Below are positions 23,451-36,785 of a DNA stretch of 64,000 bases, piece after piece. This stretch comes from Membranipora membranacea (lineage: Eukaryota > Bryozoa > Gymnolaemata > Cheilostomatida > Membraniporidae), in NCBI GenBank assembly GCA_914767715.1, contig OU612068.1, positions 25,916,001-25,980,000 of the forward strand. Reading direction: 5' to 3'. The notes beneath the pieces were generated by a model. That model did no database searches. It had not been told where the DNA came from and was given only the letters and a program-made list of their open reading frames with translations. A program made the position numbers and the translations under genes. Each line of letters starts with the position of its first letter. The first letter of the stretch is position 1.

Positions 23451-24140
23451 TGTTATTGAGGTTTTCTAAAAGTTTATAATTAAAGCAAATTAAAAATAAC
23501 TTGTTGACCTCACATACATTAACATGAATATACAAAATGACTTGAGTAAAAAGATATAAGTAGTAGGGTGTTACATACTATATTGTGAGTAGGATAATGA
23601 AGCATGGTATCATAAATTACGTAAATGAAATGAAAAAAGAAAAGAAGAAACAGAGAGTGGCAAACAAAAATACAAGATAACAACATAAGGTAGGATTAAA
23701 GGATAATGATTCATGAGGCTTGGTTGATTTAGTTACAAATGTATGAAAAATGTTCAAAAAGGCTGATTTGCCTAGGTTTGATCTGAATGAGGGATTATTA
23801 TTGCACAGTTGCTACAAAGTGATCGTGAATATCTGTTTGATTTGCTGATGAGATGAAGTATGTGCTTGGATGCATGGCCTTTATGGACCCTCGATTTGAC
23901 AAACATGTGAAAAAGAAAATTCCTTCTACTGTGAAGAATATGTAAATTAAGAAGTAAGCGGCCAGATGTGACAGAAAATTGTTTGGGGGCTGAAGTTATC
24001 ACTCTCATTGCTTTATTTTGTATTTTTTCTAGGGTTTCTGAATTTTTGGCTAAACCATCAAGGTACAATGTTGAGCGGCATTCTACTGTAGGTCTGATCA
24101 GTGATTTGTACGTCTTCAATGAGCTGTTTGGTTATATCTT
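23446..24140 (-). mobile_element. 5'-truncated LINE, 3' part
   Basis: A frame of 115 codons (24119-23772) reads L-I-R-P-T-V-E-C and E-K-I-Q-N-K-A-M-R-V-I-T, the C-terminal block of non-LTR reverse transcriptases. The 3' end carries AGAAAACCTCAATAA, nearly the same tail as the other LINE family at 12422 and 53462. A second copy of the 3' end only is at 26113-26533. Confidence 0.75.
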
Positions 24141-24605
24141 TTATTTCATGTGATAATGTACGTCGAGTTACACAAAGGAAAAAAATGAAGACTTAATTTG
24201 AAAGCAAATGTATTCAATGAATGCATGTTGAATAACCAAAAATATATGACCTGCAATGCAATGAAATACATGTACGGTAATACACATATCGAACGCCAGG
24301 TGTGCACACAAATCAATGTTCTTCTAGGCTATTTTGAATGAGAATATACATAAAATATTGTGACTTGTATTTAAATGGCTCATAATAAGCTGTTTTACCA
24401 ATGGAGAATGCCGATATTGATGGCATGCATTTCAAGTTGTTGATATGATTTAATTTTACCACTATCGATTTTCTGTTGCGTTGATGTGCTTATTGAGCTA
24501 TTATAATGTTTTTTTTTATAAAAGACCCGTCTATGTTAGCAAAATTTGTTCTCCTCCTGAAAAAAAACCTTCAATTAAAAAAAAACTACTAAATTATCTA
24601 AACCC

Positions 24606-24646
24606 CGGAGAAATCTAGTCATCTCAAGTAGAAACAATGAAGCTAT
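24606..24646 (-). pseudogene. Relic first exon of a third - strand discoidin-like gene
   Basis: On the - strand this reads ATAGCTTCATTGTTTCTACT, matching the signal-peptide exon at 46299-46338 (ATGGCTTCATTACTTCTACT) except for lost start codon and other changes. The sequence upstream (24661-24830) also matches the 5' flanks of the genes starting at 46338 and 33715 (shared CACACAGTCTC and GTATCGTT blocks). The remaining exons would lie below 24600, where only LINE, SINE and fold-back sequence is found. Confidence 0.55.
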
Positions 24647-24660
24647 GTATTTATATCAAA

Positions 24661-26112
24661 AGTATCGTTTTCAATGAAACGAACATGGGTTCAACTTACA
24701 ACCAACCAAACTACTGACCATGACCACTTAAACTTGATTTGGAAAATAAAATATCAACTATGTGTGGGATATTATATTATACAAGCATTCGGGCCACACA
24801 GTCTCTGAATAGACATAGGTAATTATTCATTGGTGTTTTCGTATTAGGGAGATATCAATACTTTCTCATGACATCTCATCATCATGGCCTAATCTCCTGA
24901 TTCTAAGGTCCATCGCATTTATAAATATGTCTGTAGATTATGCCATTCATAAGGTTGACTAAGGGTTGATTAAAATCAGGTGGCTTATCACAAGCCTGAA
25001 CCATTGTTTAATATAGCATTATTCTACACATATCTTACCATAGTTTTTTAATTTTTTTTTATTGTTTATGCTATAAAATTAGTTTAATCAAATAAAAGAA
25101 TTTGGCATATTAGTAAATAACACAGATAAAAGAAAAGCAAGGGGTCAGCCAGATAGTCCGAAGACTAGAGTAACGGCTGTCCCGATGGTCAGCCATGAAG
25201 AACACCCACACAAGCCGATAAGTCGAAGCAAGAGTCAGCACAGTCGAGCAAAGACCCAAAGGCGCTCAGCCAGACCAGACATGGGATTGTTCCCAGATCC
25301 TGTCCACTCTTCCAAAAGGTACCTGTTGTGTAGCAGTTTCACACCTGTGTACAACAGGGACCTCCCACCCCTGTTGTTGTTAGCTTGAATTGTTTTTAGG
25401 GCTTTTGATCTCATATCATGTCACACAGCATGGTATGTTATGTTAGGCCTAATTTGTAAATTCATGCTCAATATTTTTCCAGAGTGATTGTATAAACATA
25501 AATAGTAGTCTGGCTGCAAAACCCATCTGGGACAACAACATGAGGTTATATTAACTGTCATTGTGAGGGCGTAACTCCAAATTATGTTACAGCGAGAATG
25601 ATCAATGTCAAACTTTTATGTCAACTTCACAATCCTAGGCAACCACAATTGAATGTAGTTAAGAGATAAGTATTATGTGTTCCACCTCAGTTGTATATGG
25701 TGCATCCTAGGTCTATGCCTGAAGCTTACTCAAATGTGAATGCTGTAGGGTAATATCCTGCTGAAACTCAAAATCTAATATGAAGACTTCATTAAAGTGT
25801 AATATGCTATAATGCAATAAAGTAGAGCGAATATTTAACAAAGATTCTAACCTTCACCGTTTGTGTGGAGTTTATGCTTCAATCTCAGATTAGCTAGTGA
25901 TTTGAAGATCTCATTGGGCCCCTGTATGGTTCAAAGTGTATTTTTTTTAAATCCTGAGTTTCTTAGTTTCTTTGGCTTCCAACTGTTATTGCATATATCT
26001 TTTTGACAATCATATGATATTGATCTGCCACAATGTGTTAAAGAAAATTGCTCAACAATGCTGTAGTCTATGCTCTATTTGAGCTAGGCTTCATATTTCA
26101 TGTTAAGTTGTA
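24661..26112. repeat. Segmental duplicate of discoidin-like gene 5' flanks
   Basis: Pieces align, in the same orientation, with 33770-34900 and partly with 46366-47010. Examples are the block with GTAGGGTAATATCCTG at about 25748 and TATAGGGTAATATCC at 34612, and TGTATGGTTC at 25921 and TGCATGGTTC at 34846. This supports repeated tandem duplication of gene plus 5' flank. The stretch 25140-25390 has no match and no recognised gene. Confidence 0.55.
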
Positions 26113-26533
26113 AGTTGTGGCGACAGACATTCACGATCACTTTGTAGCAACTGTTCAATAATTAAACCCTCATTTAAAACATTCAAATTCAAACCTAGGC
26201 AAATCAGCCTTTTTAAATATTATTCATACATTTGTAACTAAATCAACCAAGCCCCATGAATCATTATCATTTAATCCTACCTAATGTTGTATTTTTGTTT
26301 GCCACTTACTGGTTCTTCGTTTCTTTTCTTGTTTCAATTTATTCACATAATTTATGATACCATGCTTTCATTATCCTACTCACAATATAGTATGTAACAT
26401 CCTACCACTTATATCTTTTGATTCGTGTCATTTTTTATATCTATGTTAATGTGTGGAGGTCGACAAGTTATTTTTAATTTGCTTTAATTATAAACTTTTA
26501 GAAAACCTCAATAAGTAAATAAATAAATAAATA
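26113..26533 (+). mobile_element. LINE 3'-end fragment with (TAAA)n tail
   Basis: Aligns with the reverse complement of 23463-23833 and ends AGAAAACCTCAATAAG followed by four TAAA-like repeats. Only the extreme 3' end is present. Confidence 0.75.
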
Positions 26534-28676
26534 TCAATCTTGATCTTGATAACAGTGATGGTGAGAATAAGAATACAGGCACAGTACTAGAATTTAGTGA
26601 GCCAAAGGCCATCAGAATAACCTGATGAGCTAGATGAGACGTTTTTGCTGCGCAACAACTTAGATGAGAACTCTTGTCTAAGTTCTGCTTCTAACATTTA
26701 CACACAAGTAAGTGCACCAAATAAACTTTTACTGTGATGCAATGCTTTATTCTTGCCTCAAGTAACTACTGTTAGATGAAATTCAATTCTATAAATTTCA
26801 AACAGTATTTAAATTGAATGAAGCCTAAGTCATTCTCTTTTGATATAGCACTGTTCACTCTCCGTTGTATTGATAAGAAGATCCTCTCTCTGTTTGACGT
26901 TTACCTCGGATCGAAATGACAGACTATCCCTCATCCTGCCTTAGAGTCAATAACAAGTTCACAACTTATAATCACCATGCAGATTCGGGCACCTCCTGAT
27001 ACCTCCGGTTATTTTCAAAAAAGTCCCAGTCAGATCATTGAATATATATCTGTTCTAGGCTATGGCAAATGGACAACTCATGTTTAATACTTTAATACTT
27101 TTAACAGCTTTGTTCTGCTGTGTGCTATGAGCAGTTCAAAATACCCAAGAGAGTAAAATATTTGCTTCTGATCATCTTAAATCGTCCCTCTGTGTGTGAA
27201 CAATTAAACTAGATAGAGTTAGCAGATCGGCCAACATTGGACTAATTTCCATGTTCATGACCCTCCAGCTCTGGATGTCGTCAGTAAAGACTGTCTGGCA
27301 ATAATTGCTATGAACGTCGATAGAAAAAAATTGTCCACCCGCTTATGCCCATTCAGTACTGACTGTCTGTACAACTACACCCAAAACATAGCAGTCGGAC
27401 CTGCTCTGTGTAATCGTTTCAATTTATGTATGTATGAAGGGTAAATAAGAGTGAAGGCGAGAAAAATTGATTCGTTTGGAATGATATCTGGTTGGAAAAG
27501 ACTGAAGTAAAATTTTTTGGACATTACTGTTATGTTTATCATGTATGTTTAAAAATTTCAATGCTCACCCATACTATGTACTTTCAAAAAATTCAAAATC
27601 ATTAACGGTTCAATCCATGGATTGAATTTCTTGGCTGGTTGGGTCTGGGGTTAGCAAATAAAAATCTGGGGAAGAAAAGATCTGGGGTTGAGCTCATTGA
27701 TCTGGGGTTGAAGTCAAACGTTGTGAAAAATATAGAGATGTCTCCTCTTCTTCCCCACCCCACAACCAGTAGGAGTTAGAGACAACTCCTTGATCAGACG
27801 CAGTAAACATAGTAAAAATGCTTTGCGATACCTACAATTTTCAATAGGCAATGCACTTTTTTCTGAAACTGCTGTACAATTTTGTGAGCAAATGAATAGC
27901 ACAATGTCATTGCCCCATGACTGACGCGCTGACTTAGGATGGAAACTGAGCCTATACCAATCAGCCAATAGTTTCCAGTCACGAGTATTAATGTATTTAT
28001 GATGATAACCTTTGCTGTGAGCTTCTGACTATAAATGACAGCAATTTGTCTAGCTTGGTACGATCAGGAACTCCAAAGATCATGCCAAATCAGTCATCAC
28101 AAAAGCTCAGCAGGGTTTGATTTAATATGATTTATTGGCTTCTTAAATTTCACATACAATCAGAATTAGAAATTATATTAACTTCATTGAATGAGTGTTT
28201 ACATGCTGACTCTGTACTGTACCAGTGACAAGGACTTCATGAACAGAGTCATTTCAAAAGTTATTTATTAGCTTTATTAGCTATTTTCATTTTTTATGTT
28301 TTATCTCTATTTTTTCCTCTTTCTACACCAACCAAGCCAGATAATGACCATTTTTAATTTTTACAATTTTTATTGCTCACGCTAAACAACATATTACTCA
28401 GTAATTAGTCAGTAATAATACAATCAATCAATCATTCATTTATAACAGATGGGTTTTAGAGAAATCCTTATTCTGAACATTTGTTTTGGCGGACAGGTTT
28501 GATCATCAAGCTTGTTAACTAAGCGCTAAGATTCTAAACAAAGAGCTGACTTCCATTTGTACTGCAATTTACTTTTTTTCATTACCTGAAATTGATCAAA
28601 CATTATCTCTTTTTCAAATTGATAAAATACTATGAAATAATAATATAATCCTGGAACAGTAGAATCAAGACAACAT
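26534..28676. repeat. Non-coding, partly duplicated at about 47280-48300
   Basis: Blocks such as AACAAGATCCTCCCTCTC (47930) and AAGAAGATCCTCTCTCTG (26876), and the CTCAGCAGGG-type block before 28120 and 48210, recur in the same order and direction. No exon recognised. The 3' untranslated region of the - strand gene ending at 28677 begins here. Confidence 0.5.
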
Positions 28677-31600
28677 CTAATATCCGTACACATCAAATTC
28701 TGCGATCTGAAGATAGTTTGTATGATCCTCCAAAATCATCATTATTTTGAAGAATCTTCCTTCTCGGGCAGGATGACATGGTAACCATTCTTCTTGAGAC
28801 TCAATCATCGGTGGTCCAGGATAGACATAACACAAGCTGCTGGAGTAGTCATCTAAGTCCTCATCAGTGACAGCTGTTAGAAAGTGCAGGTTCTCAGTAC
28901 GATCTGAAAATCGAATTAGTTATGGCATATTTTTCTTGATTTTACGTCGGGTGGTTACTCCTTTACAACAATATCAGAATTAATTATTGAATTTGAGATG
29001 AATGAATCCTGAACCCTGAAGTAAATATGAAAAATTAGACTACAACAAAATTCAAAAATTCAAATCACCCTGGTTGTTCTAAAACTATATTTCCGAATCG
29101 GCCTTTGTCAAATACCTGAATTTAGAATATAGTTTTAGAAATTTTATTTAATTCATTAAATCAAATTAAATTTTAATTTTGATTTTAATTTTAATTTTAA
29201 TTTTAATTTTAATTTTAATTTTAATTTTAATTTTAATTTTAATTTTAATTTTAATTTTAATTTTAATTTTAAATTTAATATAATTTAATTTGATTAATTT
29301 AATTAAATTTATTATAATCATGAATTTAGAAGTAGTGTTAAGACTTTTTAACAGAAGAAAGCGTGATCTGGAAGTGTGACATTGTACCATGTGATGATTA
29401 GTGCCTTTCTAGACCAGTTAAACTTTCAATCGATAGTGTATACTGAGATCTTTCAATCAACGGTGTATACTGAGATACTCTGATAACTTATTTGACAATC
29501 ATTATTAACCATCTATCCTGACACTTAGCCTCTTGCACACAGTGACTATTGATGGTGTGCCCAGTAATGATTGTCTGACAATATAAGGCAGTATCACTGA
29601 CATGAAAAATCCTGGGCTTTTCCATTGGCATTGACTAGAATGGGAGCCAAAGAGGATGTTTTGTCTACGGTGTTCATGGACTGACAATTAATACCTTATC
29701 GAGATAAAACAACAAATTTTTCATCTAAAGATGTGAACTCACACTCAAACCAATTGCCTGATTATACCCTCATAGGTTATAATGGATAATATCTGCACAT
29801 TGCTGTTATATGTGTTTTCTGCGTGGAAATACAGTTTTTTCAAGACTAGGCTAGGCAAGAAGTTACCTGAATTACTGTTTCTGTTAACGAAGAGAACTCC
29901 AATTATCATACGGATATTGCCAAGGTCACCTATCAGCCATGGCTCTCGTTCACTGCCAGAATGAAAATGGGACACCATATCTCCATCAAAAGCTTTATCT
30001 CCCGATCTACCACCCCATATTGAAGACCAGTTCAGAATGCTGTTTTTGAGCCCTAAATAAAAAAGAGTTACTTTAAGTATTAAGAAAAAAGATTCATCAT
30101 TGAGAGAGGGAATTAGGCAGAGCGATAGAGCAATGAACCCATGAGTTCATTGGATAGAGCAATCAGAACTTAGAAAAATCAACTTGAATTAATGAGAAAT
30201 TGCACTTCCCATGGGAGTTTGACACGATAAGAACAAGTTGGTAACAAACAATAAAATGAACTGGTGCTTTTAAATGAAAACTTTTATGAAAATTTATGAT
30301 CTTGACCATGGTATAGAAAAGCCACATGAAATTTAAAGGTAATGCACTAAGACTTGAGAACTCAACATTGTATGGACTCGTTTGCACAAGATTGGCCTGC
30401 ACTAAAATGCACTTTGGATATTGATATAATGTTAGCCCTTTAAATGGTAGCGTACCTTTTGACAATATGGCAGACTTCTCCACATCCTCATCATAATCGA
30501 CATAGAAGAAATAACTTTGAGCACAGTCTAACACCGGTGGGGTGGATGAGCATTCAGGGTGATACGGAGAATTTGTCATATAGCTTTCAATTCCAGTACG
30601 AGTGTGTTGATCCTGAATGCAAAGCTGGTGGCATCTCCTCTCCTTGAGCCATTGACCTCCGATTGCCAAACCTAAGAAGAGGAATGAGGAGGCATTTTCA
30701 TTCTTAATTTACAGCTCAATTGGAGAGGAAATGTGCTGGCACTTATAACCTCTTGGGTCTGTACCAAGGCTGCCATCTTCAACTAGGAATTTGTTTCAAT
30801 AAGGAAATAACACAGGATTACTGAGTTAAACTCATACTGCCATTAGCATTGAAACCTCTTAGTAGAAGCTGTAATCTAATGTGGAAACTTATTGCTTGAA
30901 CCATTTACAGAAGATGGTGGTGATAGTGTTGGGAGCATAGACTTAATATACTACCTAGACAGGACAATGCTTAGCTTCACTGATCATAATATGTCCCACT
31001 TAAATAGCGGACATGACATAATTAGTTTGTGCTGTGAGCCATAGTTTACTATATACCATTCAATGAAATAGTGTGAAAAATCGAGGGACGCTAGGAATGA
31101 TATCAGCCCCTGTCCAGCCCCTTATTATTCAAACACAAATAAAATTGGTGAGTGTATGTAAAAGACCTTTCCGCACGAGATGCTATTAATAATTTGTCCC
31201 TAGAACCAGAACTTTTTATGATAAGATACAATCATTGGCCAATAAACACTGAAATAAATACAGCCATTTACCCTCAGCACTTCCATCACTACTATAAAAA
31301 TGTAAAGAATACCTACAACACAATATTAAAATTATTTTGTTGGATGAGCCACCACCACCACCATCATCATTTTTTTCTTCAAAATTATTCCTAGTAGTGA
31401 CTGAACACAACCAGTCATTCAAATTGGATTGCCAATTTTATTGTCGCTTCACCAGGAAGAATAGATCTGTGCTGTAAATTGAGTATGTAAACTACCGGTA
31501 GCTGTTGTTCCTGAGTACGTACGATGAAGCTAGAGTATTGACAATAACTTAAAATTATTAAACTTCAGTATTGTAGTCAAAATCAAATGGCCTTTACCGT

Positions 31601-33715
31601 GGCCAAACTTAATTTTGCCGATGCCGGTAAGGTTCTTAGAGTTTATCAATGTGATATCGGTATTCCTTGACCTATTCACAGACACAGCAGTGTGAAAAAA
31701 AGCAGTTATTACAACATGACACGTCATCATCTGATAAAATGGAACTACGTGTTACGATGAAACTACAGAGGAAAAAGGATGTAAGCAGTGAATCCAAGAA
31801 TTTCCAAGACTGGAAAATAAATGCCGGCCAATAATGATCACCAACATCAATGCTTGACTCAGTCAAGAGTTACGTGCTCATATGCATCACAGCTGCTCAC
31901 AAGCTCAAACCTCCACAAGCGCAATAATTTCTTGTTGATATCAGCTAAGGTTTAGTATGAATAACGGCTCTTAGTATAGCACCCAGTTTGAGCCACAAAA
32001 TAATGTTTCTGAACCCTTTATGTAGACAGCCAGAGAAGTTTTCGAATTAATGAGCAGCAACAATCCCTTCTACAATGACTAAAGAATCCCTCTGTAAGGA
32101 GACATTGTCAATTATACAGTAATCACTGTTGAGTGTGCTGCATTATCTTGAGAAGTATTGAGATGTCTGTAGGGTTCCACCTAGATCGAAGCTGAAATAG
32201 TTTTATGAGAATGATTAACTATTGAATAAGCATAATGTGAATGTAATGATAATAATAATAATATTGATCATTACAGGAATCATACTTTTCAAATATCCCT
32301 CTAATTTACATCCACTATTGACGCCGACATCACATTGATAAACTCAAAAACTCCAAGAACCTTACCGGCATCGGCAAATATAAGTTTGGCCAGGGTATTT
32401 CATTTTCCAGTTTTGGAAATTATTAGAGTCACACGCTTCCAGCCTTTTTCCTCTGTAGTTTCATCATTACATGTAGTTCCATATTCTCACATGATGATGT
32501 GTTCTGGTTTGGTTTGGCTTATTATAACAATCATTGTAGTAACAGGCGATAAGATTTGATTGGTACATGAATGAATATTTTAAATTCTGTTGTAGGCTGA
32601 CATGTAGTATGGAAAAAAGCTCTTTAAATGCTTTCCTGTCCTGCACTGTGGTGGGCAATAGATGATATGTAGGCGAGAGGATACCTTTGCACAGTTGAAA
32701 ACAAAACGACTAAATAGAGGATGGTCTCCATCGGACGCAATTTTGTTTAAACAGTTTTAGACATCTCAGTAATAACCTTTTTTTCACACGCTGCTGTTTC
32801 TGTGTATAGGTCGGGAAGCAATAGACATTCACTGTTGATGCCGATATCACATTTATGAACTCAAAGAACCTTACCGACAACGGCAAAATTAAGTTTGTCC
32901 ACAGTAAAGGCCATTAGATTTTGACTACAGTCCTGAAGTATAATAATGTTAAGTTATTGTCACATACTCTAGATTCATCATACGTACTCAGGAACAACAG
33001 ATATCTGTAATTTGCATACTCATTTAACAGCACAGATCTATTCTTCCTTGTGAAGCGACAATAAAATTAGCAATCCAATTTGAGCAGACTGGTTGTGTTC
33101 AGTCACAACTACGAATAATAATTTCAAGGAAAAAAATGATGATGGTGGTGATAAGATCTGGCTCATCCAACAAAATATTTGTGATCTTGTGTTATAGGTA
33201 TTCTTTACATTTTTATAGTAGTGATGGAAGTGCTGAGGGTATATGGCTTTTTTTATTTCAATGTTTATTGGCTAATGAAAGTTCTGGTTCTAGAGACAAA
33301 TTATGAATACCGTCTCGTGCGGAAATGTCTTTTACATACACTCACCAATTTTCTTTGTGTTTGAATAATAAGGGGTTGGACAGGGGCTGATATCATGCCC
33401 AGCGTCCCTTGATTTTTCACATTATTTCATTGATGGATATATAGTAAACTTGGCTCACAGCACAAACTAATTACGTCATGTCGCGCTATTTACGTGGGAC
33501 AGTGTTGAATGCTAATGGCCTGTCTAGGTAGTATATTAAGTCTATGGTTGGGAGTCTCAATCTGGCATGGCATACTAAAAAATTTTACGCTTTCAGAGAT
33601 TTTCCGAATCTCTAGGGCATGAGCTAAAAAGGCAAGAATAAGATAAGCTGTGTAACTAGTAAGTTTTCTTACCTGGGATAAATCTGGTCAACACGAGTAG
33701 AAGCCACATTGCCAT
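28677..33715 (-). CDS. Secreted discoidin/F-type-lectin-like protein, intact (223 aa)
   Basis: Four exons, all in phase 1: 33715-33673 (signal peptide M-A-M-W-L-L-L-V-L-T), 30671-30456, 30052-29867 and 28903-28677. The total is 672 nt without an internal stop, ending G-Y-TAG. Exon 2 (residues 15-87) has four cysteines in the same places as in the + strand gene, with Y-H-P-E-C-S-S-T-P-P and V-D-Y-D-E. The discoidin part contains A-F-D-G-D, P-W-L-I-G-D-L-G, L-C-Y-V-Y-P-G-P-P, L-P-C and Y-L-Q-I-A-E-F-D-V-Y-G-Y. Intron 1 (3.0 kb) holds a large inverted repeat (30938-33545); intron 3 is 963 nt and holds an AT hexamer array. It is the mirror partner of 13145-15362. Function is inferred from the fold only: an extracellular ligand-binding protein, perhaps a lectin. 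Confidence 0.85.
29170..29272. repeat. (TTTTAA)n microsatellite
   Basis: Around 16 copies of the hexamer in intron 3 of the intact - strand gene. The I-K-I-K open frame it makes is an artefact. Confidence 0.95.
30938..33545. repeat. Large inverted repeat in intron 1 of the intact - strand gene
   Basis: Left arm about 30938-31832, right arm about 32740-33545. Matching blocks include CAGCCCCTGTCCAGCCCCTTA at 31107 against its complement at 33375, and the TACATACACTCACCA block at 33340. A third, diverged copy of part of the arm (32320-32480) sits between them, so the structure is not a simple hairpin. The repeated part near 31610-31660 contains GCCGATGCCGGTAAGGTTCT. No transposase or recognised gene. 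The homologous intron of the pseudogene at 36786-46338 lacks it. Confidence 0.8.
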
Positions 33716-36700
33716 GTTATTCATCATGCTGCTGTTGAGTTATCAGATAATGTATCGTTATCAATAAATCAAATCTGAACTTATTGTTCTAGATCTATCA
33801 AACTGCTGATATGAACACTTGAATATGATATGAAATACTAAATAATGTACACTGTGTGATAATGATAACCCAGATATTGAATTGGTCTATGAAAATGAAT
33901 CCAACAACGATATGCAGTCACACAGTCTCATAATAGACATAATACATAATTAATCATTGTAATGTTTTCAGTATTTGTAACAAATTAATACAAGGTCAAA
34001 CAAACTCCTGAGATACCTATATAATGTTAATGTCTATCACTATGTCAGACCTTATTCTCTCAATGGGATGGTTCATCCGTTCATCAATACTAGTACTAAT
34101 AAAATTTTGTTCACATTTAGAGAATACTCATGAAGCAAAACCTGCAACATTTAAAAATAACTGCATAGAGAAGAAAAGTAATGCATCATAATACCTATAC
34201 ATATGTCTTACCAGAATGTGCTATGCTATGTACATAGAGGCTTCATTTGTATCTTCATGCTACATCTTTCCCTCTCTGTTTTATAGTATTTGTATGACTT
34301 GTTATTATTAATCAGGTTGCGAAATCCATCCAGGACCACGATTGATTTGCAACCAGAGGTTGTCTTATCTCTTATCATGAGAACGCAACTCCACATTGTT
34401 TGTCCTGGAGATGGGATCAACAATTGTCAAAGTGCTCAAACGGAGCCATAGAAGTAAGTGGCATGAGTGGTTGATATTGTGATGCCGCTTTCTGGCATCG
34501 GAGCCCTCAGAGCATTTGACAAGTAGATCAACATAGAATTTCTGTTGGCACACTCATTTTAAAGACTATAGACTTGAAATATCTCGTCCAAAACTCACTC
34601 AAATGCAGATACTATAGGGTAATATCCATAAACTAAAAATCTGGTAACATCCAGATTTTATAGTTCAGTGTCATGATACATTATATATAAATTTAGAGAG
34701 GACTGTGGGGCGTTCTTTTTTAACCATGCATATAATCCAATTCAAAGAGTAAGAATTTAATACACTGTCTCACCCTATCTATTTTTTATAATTTTAAGTT
34801 CACTCTCAGATCAGGTATTTGTGGCACATATAAGGTTCCTGCATGGTTCCAGTTTATTTCAAAAGTCTAAGTATCTCGGTTTCAGAATTTAGTGAAACTA
34901 TTTTTGTAGTCCAGTTAAATCTACTTGATAGACTGGTTTTCCATTATCAGCCGACCAATTCTACCAGAGCTGCTATTCTGGCAGACTGGCAAGAGTGGTG
35001 TTTTACAGCGGTGTAGAAGCTGGTATCCTCTTCTTCATACTTGACACGTGCATAGCAATCGGCAGTCAGATCATTACAGTAGGGTAACCACGGGACGGGG
35101 GCCAACTTTGTACTCTGTGGGGGGGGGGGGGGGGTAAACCTATTTGTGAGTGTATTCTGAGTTGGCTTTGTTATACTTATCCCACTGCTGCAGATCTCGG
35201 AGGAAGTTTGCGATTAATTGGATAAAGCGACTGTTGAAGCCATGAGTTTTCATCTTGTCGGTAAGGAGGGCAGGCTGGAGGCGATCAAACGCATTTTAAA
35301 AGTATATTCCTGCAAATTGCATGAATTTGACTTCTGATTTAGCCAGCTCGAATGTGATTGTGATGTGCGTTGTAATCTTGGGCTTGATCCAAATAGTTTT
35401 TGCATATATCTTGACAATCGTTTGACTTTTCGCTGCCTCAAGGTCAGCAACAGGCGGTTAATTGCCACAAACGCTGCCGGCAAAAGGGAAAGTGATAAAT
35501 AATGTGGATATGGTTTCAATTTCAAAACATCCGAACTTCGGAAGAGCAAGTCATAATTATTGGATCTAATCTTTTGATGTGTGATTCTGACATGCTCTTT
35601 CAGATTTTGGACGTTTTACAATCATTATAATCATATTTTGATCACTTTCTCATTTGCCTGCAGCCTTTTGGCAATTAGCTGCCTATTGTGGAACTAAGTT
35701 TAAGGCACAATATTACTCTACCAGTAACTACTTTCAAACCCTATTCATCCAATTTGGTGAATGGAAGTTAAAGATGGGAGGGGAGTCGCCATCGGACGAT
35801 AAGAGATTTTATAATACCAATAGGCTGTGTAGACAATAATAAAAGCAAGACGTAAGGACTCCTCGATAAAATTATTTACCGCGCATATCACTAGGTATCA
35901 TATACTATGATATCACATGAATCCCCTACATAGAACTTTTGGACAATGCTAGCCTGCTTTGACCAGCTTGACGATACAGGTTACCCTCCTGACTGCTGCA
36001 AAGAGGCACATAGAGGGCATAGGAGGAGATAAGGAGGAAGATACCGGTGGGAGGGTTCATGACATGGCCACTGGGACATGCTAGCCTGTTACTTGTCTAT
36101 CCCCATGTATCAAAGTAGCACACAACACTGGCACCACTGAGTACGAATCAAGATACAATTAACCTTCACCAGTAGGCAACATACTCAACAATGAAAATCC
36201 AAGGTATAAGCGCCGGTTCTGCACCACGGGGCTGTCACTAGCCCCTCCATCCCATGGCTGCATTAAACTGAATTAAATTGAGAAGCTATCTTTTGCTTAT
36301 AATCTCAAAATAAATGCTTAATTTTTGTTATTGAAAGCAATAAAATTGTTTATGTAAATGCTTTTGTAACTGTGATAACTAGTTATGTATTTAGATTGCC
36401 ACTAACAAAAGCTAACTGCTTCGATTCTGAAAACAAATTATTTTATACATCATTTTTTTCCAATAATATATTTTGAGAGTATGGGTATGATCCATGACTC
36501 AATGATCATCTAAACAGCTAGTTTTTTGCATGAATGTATTTCTTCTCATACATGTATTCAAAACGGATACTTATGAAAGATTCTCTTAGAATGTATGCAG
36601 AAACTACAAGCATTTTATTGCACTGGGCAGATTACAATATGCTGCTATCTTTTTATCCAAAGAACTGACCTCCATTTTTACCATGGTTATATATAGTTTA

Positions 36701-36785
36701 CCTATCCAAGTGTCTCATTGATTCAGCAAATGAATGCATTATATATGAAAGAATCAGCCAAGATATAATTGAATCAGCGCTACAT
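33716..36785. other. Intergenic: duplicated 5' flank and a reverse-transcriptase relic
   Basis: 33770-34900 is the 5' flank shared with 24.7 kb and 46.4 kb. The - strand of about 35290-35160 reads A-F-D-R-L-Q-P-A-L-L and L-I-A-N-F-L-R-D, which looks like a short piece of a LINE reverse transcriptase (motif A region), low confidence. A 16-base poly-G is at 35119-35134. From 35560 to 36780 I see nothing. Confidence 0.45.

Noticed and set aside
29166-29390. 74-codon frame with a long I-K repeat
   Set aside because: Product of the (TTTTAA)n microsatellite.
31152-31394. Frame with a run of seven histidines
   Set aside because: A short CAC/CAT repeat inside one arm of the inverted repeat; not conserved in the other arm.
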